Assembly (NCBI RefSeq): GCF_024362695.1
Contig: NC_065423.1
Span: 1,977,001-2,041,000, forward strand
Length of the DNA: 64,000 nt
Origin: Pectinophora gossypiella
Taxonomy: Eukaryota; Arthropoda; Insecta; Lepidoptera; Gelechiidae
Reading direction: 5' to 3'
Shown here: one piece after another, positions 51,692 to 62,299 of the stretch
How positions within the stretch are numbered: position 1 is the first letter of the stretch
Layout of the letters: every line of letters starts with the position of its first letter
The notes under the pieces: generated by a model
Databases searched by the model: none
Seen by the model: the letters and a program-made list of their open reading frames with translations, nothing else
Told to the model about the DNA's origin: nothing
Translations under genes and position numbers: made by a program

Positions 51692-53161
51692 TCAATCGTC
51701 ATCTTCATTTTCACTATCAATTTCTTCAACATTTGAAATAGCATTTTCGTTTTCTGTGGAATTGAAATAAATTACGATAATCTTTTCCATATTTGCCAAC
51801 TTTAATCTATTTCTTTTAACATTTAATATCCATTTATATGTCGAAAACGTCCGTTCAACTTCTACTGATGTCAGCGGGGCAAATTTCCAAATTAAAATAT
51901 CGTCAGTTGCTGAACCGCTTGCGATTTGTTCTGAAAACGTCCTGATAATATCAATATCCGGATTGCGAGATATGACTGCTTCTAATTTATTTTGTATAGG
52001 TGAACTCATACTCCAATTTACTACTGACCTTACTTCATCAAATATTTGAAATGATTCGACTATGGATCTATCGCGTTTTTGTAAATTTGTCAACGCTATT
52101 TGTATTATTTTAAAATTTTCGTCGATGAAATTTAAATCATTTCGAATATTGTCTTTATTAATAATATTTTTCGCATTTTTTATTGAGACTGCTTCTGAAC
52201 TTCTCAAACATGTCAAAATATGTTTAATTTCGTCAAAATATTTCACATAATAAGAGGCTGCTGCAAGCCAAGTGCCCCACCGTGTTATTATTGGTTGAGG
52301 TGGCAACGGTAAATTGGGATACATGTCTTTTAACAATTTTACTCTACTGGGAGACTTCAAAAAAATTTTCTTTCCGTTGGCAATCAGTGTGTCTACATCC
52401 GGATATTCAGAACGTATTTTTTCTGCTACCCGATGGAGAGCATGAGCTAAACAAGTGACATGCTTCATGTTCGGAAAATGTTGTTTTAAAACTCGCCCCG
52501 CTGTCAACATGTACGCAACACTGTCTGTACATAACAAAAGAACACTTTCCACTTTATCTTCATAGGAGTCACCCCACAGATTTTTCAAACAATCAATGAC
52601 AAACTGAGAAATTGTTTTTCCATTAATATTTTCTAATACTTTACAAGCTATTAGGTAAACTTTTTTTGATGCTGTAGAGTTCAAAGGTTTGACCAAAAAG
52701 TGCACTACATATCTTCCTAAGAAATCAGTAGTTTCATCCAATGAAATCCATATTTTTTCGTCCACAATCTCGCTGTGTATTGTAGCAAGCTTCTTTGCAT
52801 AAATTTCGTCCAAATATTTTTTTCTGAGTATTGATTCACTGGGCAGCTTTTTTCGATTAGAACAAGCGCAGCACATGTATTTTTGAAAAAAGTTTTTAAA
52901 AGATGGGTTTTCAACTTGTGCCCACGGAATATTACAGAGAATAAGGAACTCTATAAAATCAAATAAAAAATCATTTGGAGACATCGACAGTGTTCCCTTA
53001 TGCACAACTCCCTCAACATGTCTCTTGATGGTGCTCTTTCGACATCCGATGTTAGTCTCACATTTCGTACAGTAAATTGTATGATTTGTGGACTCGTACA
53101 TCAGTTCAGGATAGGATTCAATCCAGCGTTGAACAGTCTCTTCCTTTGCTCGCCAACTCAT
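51692..53161 (-). CDS. hAT transposase, 489 aa, intact
   Basis: ATG at 53159-53161, with an in-frame stop upstream in the presumed first exon. An N-terminal zinc finger has C31, C34, H48 and H54 (BED/CGGBP1-like). The catalytic region has D142 (WISLDETTD), D213 (LLCTDS), the C237-L-A-H240 motif and R294-W295. The C-terminal dimerisation block (about 425-468) has FAPLTSVEVERTFSTYKWIL with candidate catalytic Glu at 434/436. An acidic tail follows. It binds the element ends and excises and inserts the element in the nucleus. Length is on the short side for hAT (usually 500-700 aa), but every expected motif is present. No frame damage. Confidence 0.92.
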   Translation of the reverse strand: MSWRAKEETVQRWIESYPELMYESTNHTIYCTKCETNIGCRKSTIKRHVEGVVHKGTLSMSPNDFLFDFIEFLILCNIPWAQVENPSFKNFFQKYMCCACSNRKKLPSESILRKKYLDEIYAKKLATIHSEIVDEKIWISLDETTDFLGRYVVHFLVKPLNSTASKKVYLIACKVLENINGKTISQFVIDCLKNLWGDSYEDKVESVLLLCTDSVAYMLTAGRVLKQHFPNMKHVTCLAHALHRVAEKIRSEYPDVDTLIANGKKIFLKSPSRVKLLKDMYPNLPLPPQPIITRWGTWLAAASYYVKYFDEIKHILTCLRSSEAVSIKNAKNIINKDNIRNDLNFIDENFKIIQIALTNLQKRDRSIVESFQIFDEVRSVVNWSMSSPIQNKLEAVISRNPDIDIIRTFSEQIASGSATDDILIWKFAPLTSVEVERTFSTYKWILNVKRNRLKLANMEKIIVIYFNSTENENAISNVEEIDSENEDDD

Positions 53162-53180
53162 GTTGTCTGAGCTGAGTAAT

Positions 53181-53788
53181 CTGAAAAGAAAAAAATCGTT
53201 TAGACTATTATGTAAACATGAAGTACATGTTTATAAAAAGTTAGTCCTGTTGTATAAATAGCCATATTGTATTTATAGTCAATACTAGATAACATTACCG
53301 TTCCCGCGATATTCCGAGACTTCCGAGGCACCATAAAGTTTGCATCGAACTGTTTGTACTTTTAAAAGTAAATTACGATGGCCTCTTAATTTTTCGTAGA
53401 CTATAATATATATTTATCATTCAAAATATCTTTAAAAAAGCAACCTAACTATGAGCCAAATATTATTCAAATCCTATTAGCTTTTTTCTTTGTGGAGAGA
53501 CCTTTAAGCATTTTAATATCCTAATCTTATTTAAAACTTTACAAGTCTTCATAGCTAAGTATTTTAAAAAAGGGCTCGGGATCAAACCTTGTTGCCTTTT
53601 ATATTTTTAATACTCTTAAGTACTATTTTGAAACAATAGAGACAAATCAAGAGAACTTAAATATGATTCAAGTATAAAACCAATATCAACGAAGTAACAT
53701 TGATAGACTAAAACTATTTCTAATTGTAATTTTCTAGGTTACAATCAAACAAAACCTTACACATTTAAATATGAATGTTAGTACTTAC
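53181..53788 (-). other. Predicted intron in the 5' UTR of the hAT transposase gene
   Basis: On the minus strand a strong donor (AAAATCG|gtaagt, exon end 53789) and a strong acceptor (ttttttcttttcag, exon start 53180) bracket 608 bp. Coding begins 20 nt into the second exon. The noncoding first exon would lie between about 53790 and the 54522 terminus. Inferred from splice consensus only. Confidence 0.55.
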
Positions 53789-53789
53789 C

Positions 53790-54483
53790 GATTTTCACCC
53801 AAAAATGGTCCTTTTCATAAACAAATCCAATTCAGTCACGCAAAAATCAGAAGTCCGGTATACAAGAGCCAAATCATCACAAATGCAGAGGTTCGTCAGT
53901 CCATAAAACAAGCCAAGATGTCGTCAAGATAATCAAATAAGTAACTCGAACTCACAACGTATGCACTCAATGAACCGAAGAACAGGAGTGAACAAACACC
54001 GCCGTATCACCTCATCATCCCTTTTGCAAAAAAGAGACAGAAATATGGGATTTATTGTCTCTTTCTCCCATTTACACTTTATGTTAGTACTCTTATTAGT
54101 CGTTGCCTTTGTTAAGCAAAAACAATAATAAGTACAGAAGTTTCACTCTTTTATTGTTTAGCGCATGCCGCCGCCACTTGAAAGGCAAATGCCGCCAACA
54201 AAAAAAAAGTAGAACACTGCATTCATTTCAAATTGGCATCTTATCGCTAATCGTACAAGAGTGCAATTTGCGTGCCTTTGTATTCGTACAATACATTTTC
54301 TAAGAATTTTAGTTGAGTTTGAAATAAGGAAAAATATGGCGGTCAATTAAGTTAAGTCGCGTTAAATTGCATAATAATTTAATGTAATATAACATTTTTA
54401 AACCCTAATAATCTTTATTGTGACCAGCTCGTATCGAAATAGTAATCCCGCGCGGTTGGCATGTCCATGTTAAGATTTCGTCA
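53790..54483 (-). promoter_or_regulatory. Presumed hAT promoter and noncoding first exon
   Basis: Sequence between the transposon right end and the predicted donor. No coding frame. No clear TATA box at a defensible position. Confidence 0.35.
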
Positions 54484-54629
54484 CGCAATCCCGCCAAATT
54501 GCACTACCTATTCCGATCACTGGTTATTAGACACTTATAAATGTTTTTCATGCTATTTATAGTCTTATTTTTTTTTGTTTCATTTTTTTTCACTCTATGT
54601 TTATTTTTGTTGTATTATTTTTTATATTG

Positions 54630-54705
54630 CTTTCTCGTCATACAGCGCATTGGGCCATACTGTAATGTTGTATGTAAGTACCGTAATAAATAAATAAAGC
54701 CGTCA
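54630..54705 (+). mobile_element. LINE 3' end with (AATA)n tail
   Basis: gggccatactgtaatgttgt, atgtaagtaccgtaataaat, then AAATAAAG. A typical LINE poly(A)-like end. The source element is not identified. Confidence 0.5.
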
Positions 54706-54895
54706 ATAAAGTGATTATAGAGGCTAGATAAACTCTGTCACTATCTTTCACAGCTATTCATAACCCTGTGAATCTAATAACCATATACCTCTAGCCAGTA
54801 GTTGTATAACGGCTGTTTTATTTCTATTTTACGACCAATAAAGCTTTATCACCGACGTAGGTCCACATCTGCGACTGACGATCTAAGCGACTTGA

Positions 54896-55085
54896 CATAG
54901 AATAAGGAATAATACAGTAATACTACATATAGAACAGCAACTCTCCGCCCCCCACCAGCGGCTGAGCTAGGTTTACCTCACCCCTCCTCGGTCTTACTTT
55001 AGTCTTCAATCGTATGAGCGTCAGACGTCACACACAGATGCGCGTGTACGGTAACGTCAATGTGTAGTATTTGTTTGTGAGAGCT
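54896..55085 (+). repeat. CTCCCCACCAGCG repeat family copy
   Basis: gacatagaataaggaataat, gcaactctccgccccccacc, gagcgtcagacgtcacacac, ggtaacgtcaatgtgtagta. Confidence 0.8.
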
Positions 55086-55139
55086 TTTTATATGGAATCT
55101 TGGCTTGGCTTAGTTCCTCATGAGTTTATAACTTTATTG

Positions 55140-55372
55140 TGTTAAGTACTAGTTTACGGCCTGCGACTTTGTCCGCGTGGAGTTCGGTTATCACGCTCGG
55201 CACTTTTTCCATTCCCTTTTCATCACTTTCGGGGATGTTTTTCGGAACAAAACTATCTTATGTTCTTCCCCAGGTCTCAAACTATCTCATTACCAAATTT
55301 TATTTAAATCGGTTCTGCGGTTTAGACGTGAAAAGATAAGACAGACAGAGTATTTATAATATTAGTTTGGAT
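55140..55372 (-). repeat. Common lepidopteran dispersed repeat (CTTTGTCCGCGTGGA ... ATTTATAATATTAG)
   Basis: ctgcgactttgtccgcgtgg, gttcttccccaggtctcaaa, atcggttctgcggtttagac, tatttataatattagtttgg. Inverted relative of 36005-36330. It gives short spurious ORFs. Confidence 0.6.
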
Positions 55373-57600
55373 TGTTGACATAGTTAATAGTTAGGGGCCA
55401 GTCACTACTGTTATAAATACGCAAACTTATGTCTTCAACCGATATTGAGAATTGTATAGCTTTCTTTTCTTTTAAAAAAACTCCTGCTTCCTCTTGTGAT
55501 TAAATCATCATCATTAATTTAAGAGCCACGCTTCGACAAGAATGGAATATACACCGATAAGAGCGTGCCTTTTATGATTATTATGTCTCAATAATATAAT
55601 TAACTGTGTACCTACTATTAAATTTCTAACCGAGAAAGGTAGAGTGCAGCTAAGTAATGAAACAAAACTCGCTTAGCGGTTTACAACTATCGTAGATCAC
55701 AAATGCAAACATACATACCTACATATACATATACTGCAACTACATCGTAATCCTTCCTTTTGGGTTTGGCATTGCAGTAATGGGATTAAAAAAAGTTATT
55801 CATTGATTTGTGAATAAGTAATTTTCTTTCGTTACTTACCAACCATGCACAGACCGGATTTTGACTTCCTATTTCAAATCTTTATTTTATTCTGAATTAA
55901 AAACTACAATACTTAATAACTACTTAGGTAGTGTTAAAACATCAATTATTTATGCTACAAGTCGTTACCAATCAAAACAACATTGATATCCGGAAGATTA
56001 ATTAAAATAGCATAAATATGTGCCGCGCAGTGTGCGTGGCTGTAAAAAACTTCGAGACCCAGTTTTGGAGGTCGATTCGCGCCTCGAAGCATTAAAACCG
56101 AGAAATGTGGGTTACACACTTTGTGTGGTACACAATACTTACCTACGATTTTGCTTTCTATCGATCATATCACACCACGCTGCTTAATACGGTACGGCTA
56201 TTTAAAAGAGACGACCTGATGAGTCATGTTACAAAAATATGTGTCTTCTACTATAAAACAATTTTCAAAGAAAGCATTCTTACTCATTTAAGCAAATTCC
56301 ATTATCCACATTAACATATTTACCTAATTATACAAAAGATACAAAAGGACCGTTATTATTTATTGAAATACCTATCCTAGAATTGATCCCTGGAGAACTC
56401 TTAATACAAAAAAATGACAAATCAGTAATCATAATTCAATTTCTAAGCCAGTAGTCACATATTTTGCAATATTTTTTAGCATAACATAAATTATATAGTT
56501 ATGGCACTATTCATAGTCGCTAACTTCTTTAATAACCTTCGGAATTACCACGCTCAACCTTATCGAACGCTTCCTTAAAATCTATTTGTTAGCTTGCCTG
56601 GTCATGCAACTAACAAAGTGAAACTGTTGTTGTGCTCAATATAAAACAAACTGACAGAGTGTGATTCATACCTACTTGTACTAATTGCTAATTCGTATTG
56701 TGCAAAAATAAAATGATGTAACCTAAATTTTCGAGTTTTTTGTAGTTGCTTTGGTTTAGTTTGTTGTAGTCTGTTTTTTTCGTGTAATTACTCTCTCTTA
56801 TTGACGTACGTTGGTACTATAGCAACCTATTTACATCTACTGCTTAGTACAACCGAGGCACGAAGCACATTCCATCACGCGGTTCTCGATTGCGGGGTCC
56901 TAGAAAAAATCCAAATCCGAAGGTTCATTACCTAATTTAACCCAGATGGAAATCAAATCCGGGACCTTTAGATTGATTGTCTTTACATTCTTGTACCTAG
57001 TCAAAATTATTTAATTAAGTACCATTTTCGACAGTTTCTTAAGCAGTAGTTTCTTAAACAGCAATCTCATAATCTTCAGATTACAAAGTTACCACCTTCA
57101 GCCGCACAATGAAGTGAGAGTGCTAAACATTGAGGTTACGACCTTGCACGGGTCCGGCGCGGGCGCAGCGATAATGATAGACATTTTATTTTTTTTGCAC
57201 TTCTGTCGGATTGTCTGAATTCTAGTTCACGAAGATCTGTACTTTGATTCATTTACATTAGAGGTTTAATAAGAAGGCAGTCTCTTCTTTAAAAACTGGA
57301 CTTGTCAAATCTTTAGGTTACTTATTGCAGATAAGGAGGTTGGGAGTGTCTGGGGGTAAAGAAAAGACAGAATCCAATCAGTTGTTTATAAACTGCGGTA
57401 ACATAATATATAAAGTAAGTATAAAAAAACAAAACACATATTAAGTATATAATATAAAAGATTAGTGATAATTTTAAATTTGAAAATATGGGCTTGCGCA
57501 TACAAAACAGACCAAGAGGAAAGTTAGTTACAGGATTGTTTAATTTTAGTCGCTTACGTGGTCGGTTTTATGGCACGAACGTAGGCACGAACCAAAGGAG
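55373..57600. other. No gene recognised
   Basis: AT-rich, few repeats. A LINE-family scrap (acaccgataagagcg) is at 55547-55565, and a SINE-B scrap (ttaaaaactggacttgtcaa) at 57289-57320. No splice-supported open frame. Confidence 0.4.
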
Positions 57601-57614
57601 TTTTTTGGATGGGT

Positions 57615-57840
57615 GTTCGGTACCTTAACACGGGGTATATCGTAAAAACCCACATAGGGATCCTTTCTTACATAATTAACAGAATGACAATATCATGATG
57701 GGTCAATCACCTATCACCATTCGGTTCAATTATTATTACCTTAGGACTTTGTGTCTTCATGACGGCAAGGTGTCTTCTGATAACTTGTGGTTCTACCAAT
57801 CCTATTATGAATCAGAGGCGTATGATTATGTGTGTTTTTA
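57615..57840 (+). mobile_element. SINE-like repeat D, diverged
   Basis: tcgtaaaaacccacataggg, aatatcatgatgggtcaatc, cctatcaccattcggttcaa, tcttctgataacttgtggtt match 41440-41665 in order. Confidence 0.65.
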
Positions 57841-58252
57841 GTTCACGAGCAACTGAATTGTACTAGTTTAATGTTGATTAGGTTTATAATGATAAATGAC
57901 GTGGATGATGGTAATGATGCAGAGGTTTCGATAACGGTAGTTGCGATTCAGGCAACATTAAAGGCAGATTGAATTTCCCGTTAATCTTGAGAAGCTAGTT
58001 CTTTGGTATTTTCTTACGATGTGTCTCGATTATGCAGCATTGGACATGTTGTTATTTTTATTTTCCTTTTATATCTCCTATTATTGTCGTATGAAAACTT
58101 TTCTCCTCTTTTCTATACATCTCGATATATTTACAAGTTATAATACCAAATTATTATTTTTTGACTCTCTCGGATGATGTTTTTCACTTCTAGTGATCAC
58201 TATTCTGCCAAATATTCCATACAAAAATATAATTCTTACCGAATGATGCCTT

Positions 58253-58390
58253 GGGTGGTATTAATAAACTAATCTCAGCTTCGAGACTGCCCTCAAGATC
58301 ATGTCAATGTGACAGTTCTTATATAAAAACAGAGACTTGAGCATGATCTTGAGAGCAGTCTCAGCTGAGATTCGTTTATCAATACCACCC
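58253..58390. mobile_element. Palindromic MITE, 138 bp
   Basis: The left gggtggtattaataaactaa and right cgtttatcaataccaccc are inverted. Inner arms (ctcagcttcgagactgccct; gagagcagtctcagctgag; tcaagatcat / atgatcttga) pair as well. Non-coding. Confidence 0.8.
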
Positions 58391-58435
58391 CTAATGCGTT
58401 AGTGCGAGCAAGATAGACAAACTGCTTCCTAAAGT

Positions 58436-58560
58436 GAGTCGCATCAGAGGGGGTGAGGTAAATCTAGCTCGACGCCGATGCGAATTCGTGCGGGGCGGGG
58501 GGGGGGGAGTGTCCGTTCTATATGTTAGTATTATTCTTTATCCTACGGTCGAGGTCTGTA
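58436..58560 (-). repeat. Diverged CTCCCCACCAGCG-family copy
   Basis: gggggtgaggtaaatctagc and gagtgtccgttctatatgtt are the minus-strand family elements. It carries a local G9 run. Confidence 0.5.
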
Positions 58561-58969
58561 ACCTGACTACGTGTCTGAGAGTGCCCAGCTGGTCTCAAAA
58601 TAGCCATATAAGTAAATATTAAATCGTCTTATTGATTTATCTTCAATCCACCTCTAACATTTCATTTGCCGCGACTAGTAATTTATTTACAAAGGGCGAC
58701 GCAATGTCGAGGTCGCCACAAGGGTGGGTCGCGTCAAGGGAAGGTTGTGTGGAAATAGCCTGTAGCGCTTGTAACTTGTATGTGGTTACGATAATCCGCA
58801 AACACGTGGTTAGTTTAGCTATCTATATAGCATTTAAACTTACACATAATGCGTTCCGCTGCAACCAATCGCTTGCTGACTCCCCCGGGTGAGAGCCCTT
58901 AGTACTTCTCATTTGTCCGGCAAAGTAAAAAGTAGTAATAATAGCTTTTCAAATTTAAATACTTCATCA

Positions 58970-59125
58970 TCCCTTTAGCATTATCCCGTTTTTCACAGGG
59001 TCCGCTTACATAACCTGACGATTTGACCAAACATGAATTGGAAAACAAATTCGACAATCATTGGTTTAGGCCTGTGCTAGATTCGAACCTGCGACTTCAT
59101 AGTAAGAGGCAAGCGTTCTACCAAC
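58970..59125 (-). mobile_element. SINE-B, internally deleted
   Basis: tcccgtttttcacagggtcc (family end) is joined near 59025 to aaacatgaattggaaaacaa and the head gattcgaacctgcgacttca. Confidence 0.7.
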
Positions 59126-59574
59126 TCCAAAACAAAATCAACTTAAGTACTCCTAATTTTAAAAAAAATAAAATTACAAAAATAAGTAGAAATGTCTACA
59201 ATCGGGATTGCAGAGCCCTTATAAGGGCCTGTAGGTTCTCAAATGACTATCGGACCTAAAGCTTTATTACTTACAAAGTTTTTGTGGAATATTTTTCCTT
59301 GTATGCATGATAAGTACAAACCACGCTTCGTTTTTAAGGACAAAGTAAAGTGACGTTCTTGACTTCTAACTGAAGTTAAATAGACGAGCATTGACAGTGA
59401 GGTCGTGTGAGGTCGCGGAGGTCTTGGGCAAACTGTTTTTTTTTCTCGATAGAGATCTTTAAAAAGTAATGAACTTTTTATTATTATCATTATAAGGCTA
59501 CATTTAGCACAATGCCAACGTATATTATCTAATAACTACAACCCTTATTGTACGGCTCACCAGCTATCACGATG

Positions 59575-59685
59575 GTCAGAAGAAAAAGCTCGGTGAGGTG
59601 TGGGTACCTACTTGGTTCATCTTGCGATGGATGACCAGACCTCTTATTAACCCCATCGGGATATAGTTGTGAGCTTGTGTTAAAA
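59575..59685 (+). repeat. Dispersed repeat (GCTCGGTGAGGTGTGGGTAC family)
   Basis: aagctcggtgaggtgtgggt, ttcatcttgcgatggatgac, gggatatagttgtgagcttg; paralogue of 15285-15400. Confidence 0.65.
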
Positions 59686-59814
59686 ACCTTATTATATGTT
59701 GGTTGATTTATCAGTTACAAATTTTCTAGGACATCTATGTAGATGTCCACCTCCAACATTTTATTTATGTAGATAAGACGCTATTTTATTGTTGAGCTGG
59801 ATAGAGGCATAAGA

Positions 59815-59945
59815 AATAGTATGGAATGGTAGCCAAGAGGCGGACCATCAGCCTGATATCATATGACATTTTGAAGTATGCCGTAAAGCAGTGGATGAGA
59901 CTTGTACAGGACGGGAAAGAATGTCGTGAAATAATGACGTGAAAG
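59815..59945 (+). mobile_element. LINE reverse-transcriptase C-terminal relic
   Basis: One frame reads RRTISLISYDILKYAVKQWM then RLVQDGKECREI, a decayed '..DILK.A.KQWMR.AQDR..WRE' end. Sister of 33110-33245. Confidence 0.65.
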
Positions 59946-60469
59946 AGAGGATGAATAAGCCTCCTGTCTTGGTAATTTCTTTGTCACCATCATCACTATT
60001 TTTTCTCCTTGCTACTTTTTAGGGACAAATAGGGGAGCGATCTCCCTCTTGCCTTCTTGGTTTCCTTTGTACTATGATAAAATATGGATCCTTAGTATTT
60101 GAAATAAATTATATTTTTATCATAGCTAATAATCCTCAACTTTGCTAGGTTGTCCATGACCCGTATTCAACATAAAAGATGTTTCTAAACATTCACAAAG
60201 ACTTCACTATTGTTGTCTAAAGGGCTTTCGAAATCCAAACCACATAGTGACCCACTGTTGTCCATCAACCGCAAATCTTCCGTTCTACATACCAAATTTA
60301 ACAATAGCCAAAATTTCTACAGCCGGAGACAATATAAAAAGTTAGAATTATTCATTTTCGTACATAGGTACATTATATGTATAAAATAATTTTATGTATA
60401 AAATTACGTATTTCCAAAATAATACATAAATTCAAGCCCACCCCATTGGGGTAAGCTTTTTTTTGACGT

Positions 60470-60555
60470 GACTTATTGTAGATTTGCCGCAGATGGCATT
60501 AACTACTTGGCCGGACAAATGGGGAGCGCTGAGGGCTCTCACCCGGTTTTTGGGG
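60470..60555 (+). repeat. Short dispersed repeat (GGACAAATGGGGAGCGCTGAG)
   Basis: attgtagatttgccgcagat, taactacttggccggacaaa, gagggctctcacccgg. Confidence 0.65.
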
Positions 60556-61513
60556 TAAGCAGAGATCACGGAATTCTACTTACTAGGAACCTGACACACC
60601 ACCTTCGCTTCCTCCAATCTCTTCATTGCCGCATGCTGTATACATTGACAAGGGATCAGGATTTTTGTAACGCGAACCTGATAGATTAATAATGAGGAAA
60701 TGCTTGTAAGAGTAAGGTAAAAGAGGCAAATATTGAGAGTGATTGAGGACAGAAGAGAAAAGATTTAACAGGACACGACGAGTTTATTAAACACATAGTT
60801 GCAAACGATTATGACAATCACATTCACAATAACACCCCGTCGTTTTTGCGTCGGGGGTTCAAAATGAATGGGATTGACATAACGTGACATGTTTGCAAAT
60901 TGACTAAAGCACCAGCAGTCTGAATATCATACTGCTAACATAATAATACGAAAATAATGAAAATCGTATATTACTGTCTTTTCACAACTTATAGCTCTGC
61001 CTACTGCTATAAGAATTATAGCCGTGAATATCTGCTTATCCATACACAGGTCACGGCACGAGTAGGTAAGTGAACGTGTCGTTTCCTCTATCATAACAAT
61101 CCAGATTTATACTTTTGCAAAAAACGACCGCTACAGTTTACATAAAGCATTGATGCGTGTTATCCAATTACTCTGTTAGGTAAGTTATTGCGTGCTACTA
61201 ACGTGGTAGCTAGACAATTGACGCTGATTTGACTGAGATAATCATTATCACTTAGATAATCATTATCATCAACATCGCTAAGTGGAGGACTGTTACAGAA
61301 GCTTACAATGTTGCTTAAAACGGTTCCGGCAAAAACTGATCATGTTATGGTGCATTGCCTTCGTTTAAAACTATTTAATTATTTTTTTATTTGTATTGTT
61401 ACAAAATATTGTTGCAAACATTATTAATTTAACTCTGAAAGTGTCCCCTAACTCCGAGTTTGTCCCGACATCATTCTCACAACACTGTATGTGACAGCAA
61501 AGCGTTAAATAAT

Positions 61514-61676
61514 CTGGGGGGTTAAAATGGCCACATCAAAGCAATTCATCTAAGATAGCAATATTGCTATTTGACATTTGTTTGCATCGCACACTTAATT
61601 TTATATGCGCAAATGTCAAATTGCAATATTGCTTTGTTAGATGAATTGCTACGATGTGGCCTTTTTAACCCCCCAG
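61514..61676. mobile_element. MITE, 163 bp, CTGGGGGGTTAAAA ends, TAAT flanks
   Basis: The left ctggggggttaaaatggcca and right ggcctttttaaccccccag are inverted, as are gcaattcatct / agatgaattgc. TAAT occurs on both sides (61510-61513, 61677-61680). Intact relative of the interrupted copy at 41107. Confidence 0.85.
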
Positions 61677-61689
61677 TAATGCGCCGTGT

Positions 61690-61925
61690 TTATCAAAACA
61701 TACAAGTTTACACGTTCACAAGCTACAAGTTACTCACAAGTACGTGTAAATTACGTCTATCAAAAAAAAAAGTAGAGGGATTGTAAAATATACTTGTGAA
61801 ATAACGTAAATATTGACACTTGTAACATGTAATTTACATGTGTAGTTTTGATAAACATATTCTTGTAATAATGAAAATTTTTACAAGAAAATTTAAGGCT
61901 TGGAAGTTTTGATAAGCAGGGCACA
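61690..61925. mobile_element. MITE of the ACTTGTAA/TTACAAG family, longest copy
   Basis: tcaaaacatacaagtttaca at the left and ggcttggaagttttgataag at the right. The central agtagagggattgtaaaata and atttacatgtgtagttttga are shared with 40860-41090. Confidence 0.7.
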
Positions 61926-61979
61926 GGTTGTCATCCTAGGCATCAATCGTCCTGCTAAAAAAAGAAAGAAAATATTATT

Positions 61980-62064
61980 AGCCTCCTAAGACCGAATGTT
62001 CTTTATAAATCCAAACCCCATTGTTTAACTATTGTGTCTGGAAATCTCGGTCTTAAGAGGTTAA
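61980..62064. mobile_element. Short palindromic repeat (CCTCTTAAGACCGA family)
   Basis: cctcctaagaccgaatgttc ... ctggaaatctcggtcttaag around ccccattgtttaactattgt; the cleanest inverted copy of the 31250 element. Confidence 0.7.
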
Positions 62065-62299
62065 AGCACGCCACAGCTACTACATATGTATACAATAATC
62101 TCAAATATATATTATAAAATGTAAAACTTACATATAATATCAAAAACAAAACAGATGAGTAACGTGTATTTATCTTCCGGTAACAAGATAGGTACGAATA
62201 GTAAAATGACTGGCTACTAGTCTCTTCTTCTCTCGTCAATGACCGAACTCATCCTGGCGTCAGAATTACTATTAAGTACCTCTACTTCACCTATAATTA

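Larger units (their letters stand above)
51074..54522 (-). mobile_element. Complete autonomous-looking hAT transposon, 3449 bp, 8-bp TSD
   Basis: The terminal inverted repeat CAGTGATCGGAATAGGTAGT (right end, read inward) matches the left end CAATGATCGGAATAGGTAGT with one difference and continues through GCAATTT. GTTATTAG lies at 51066-51073 and 54523-54530, the 8-bp duplication that defines hAT insertions. Subterminal 'gggattgcggga' motifs occur near both ends (51150-51175; inverted at 54484-54494). It encloses an intact transposase gene on the minus strand. Confidence 0.95.

Noticed and set aside
51692..53161. Domesticated host gene derived from hAT
   Set aside because: Clear TIRs and an 8-bp TSD surround it, so an ordinary recent transposon is the simpler reading.
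55139..55359. Two short plus-strand ORFs
   Set aside because: They fall in a common dispersed repeat and have no coding features.
59239..59490. 83-codon minus-strand ORF
   Set aside because: No motif, no splice support, low-complexity end. Consistent with chance.
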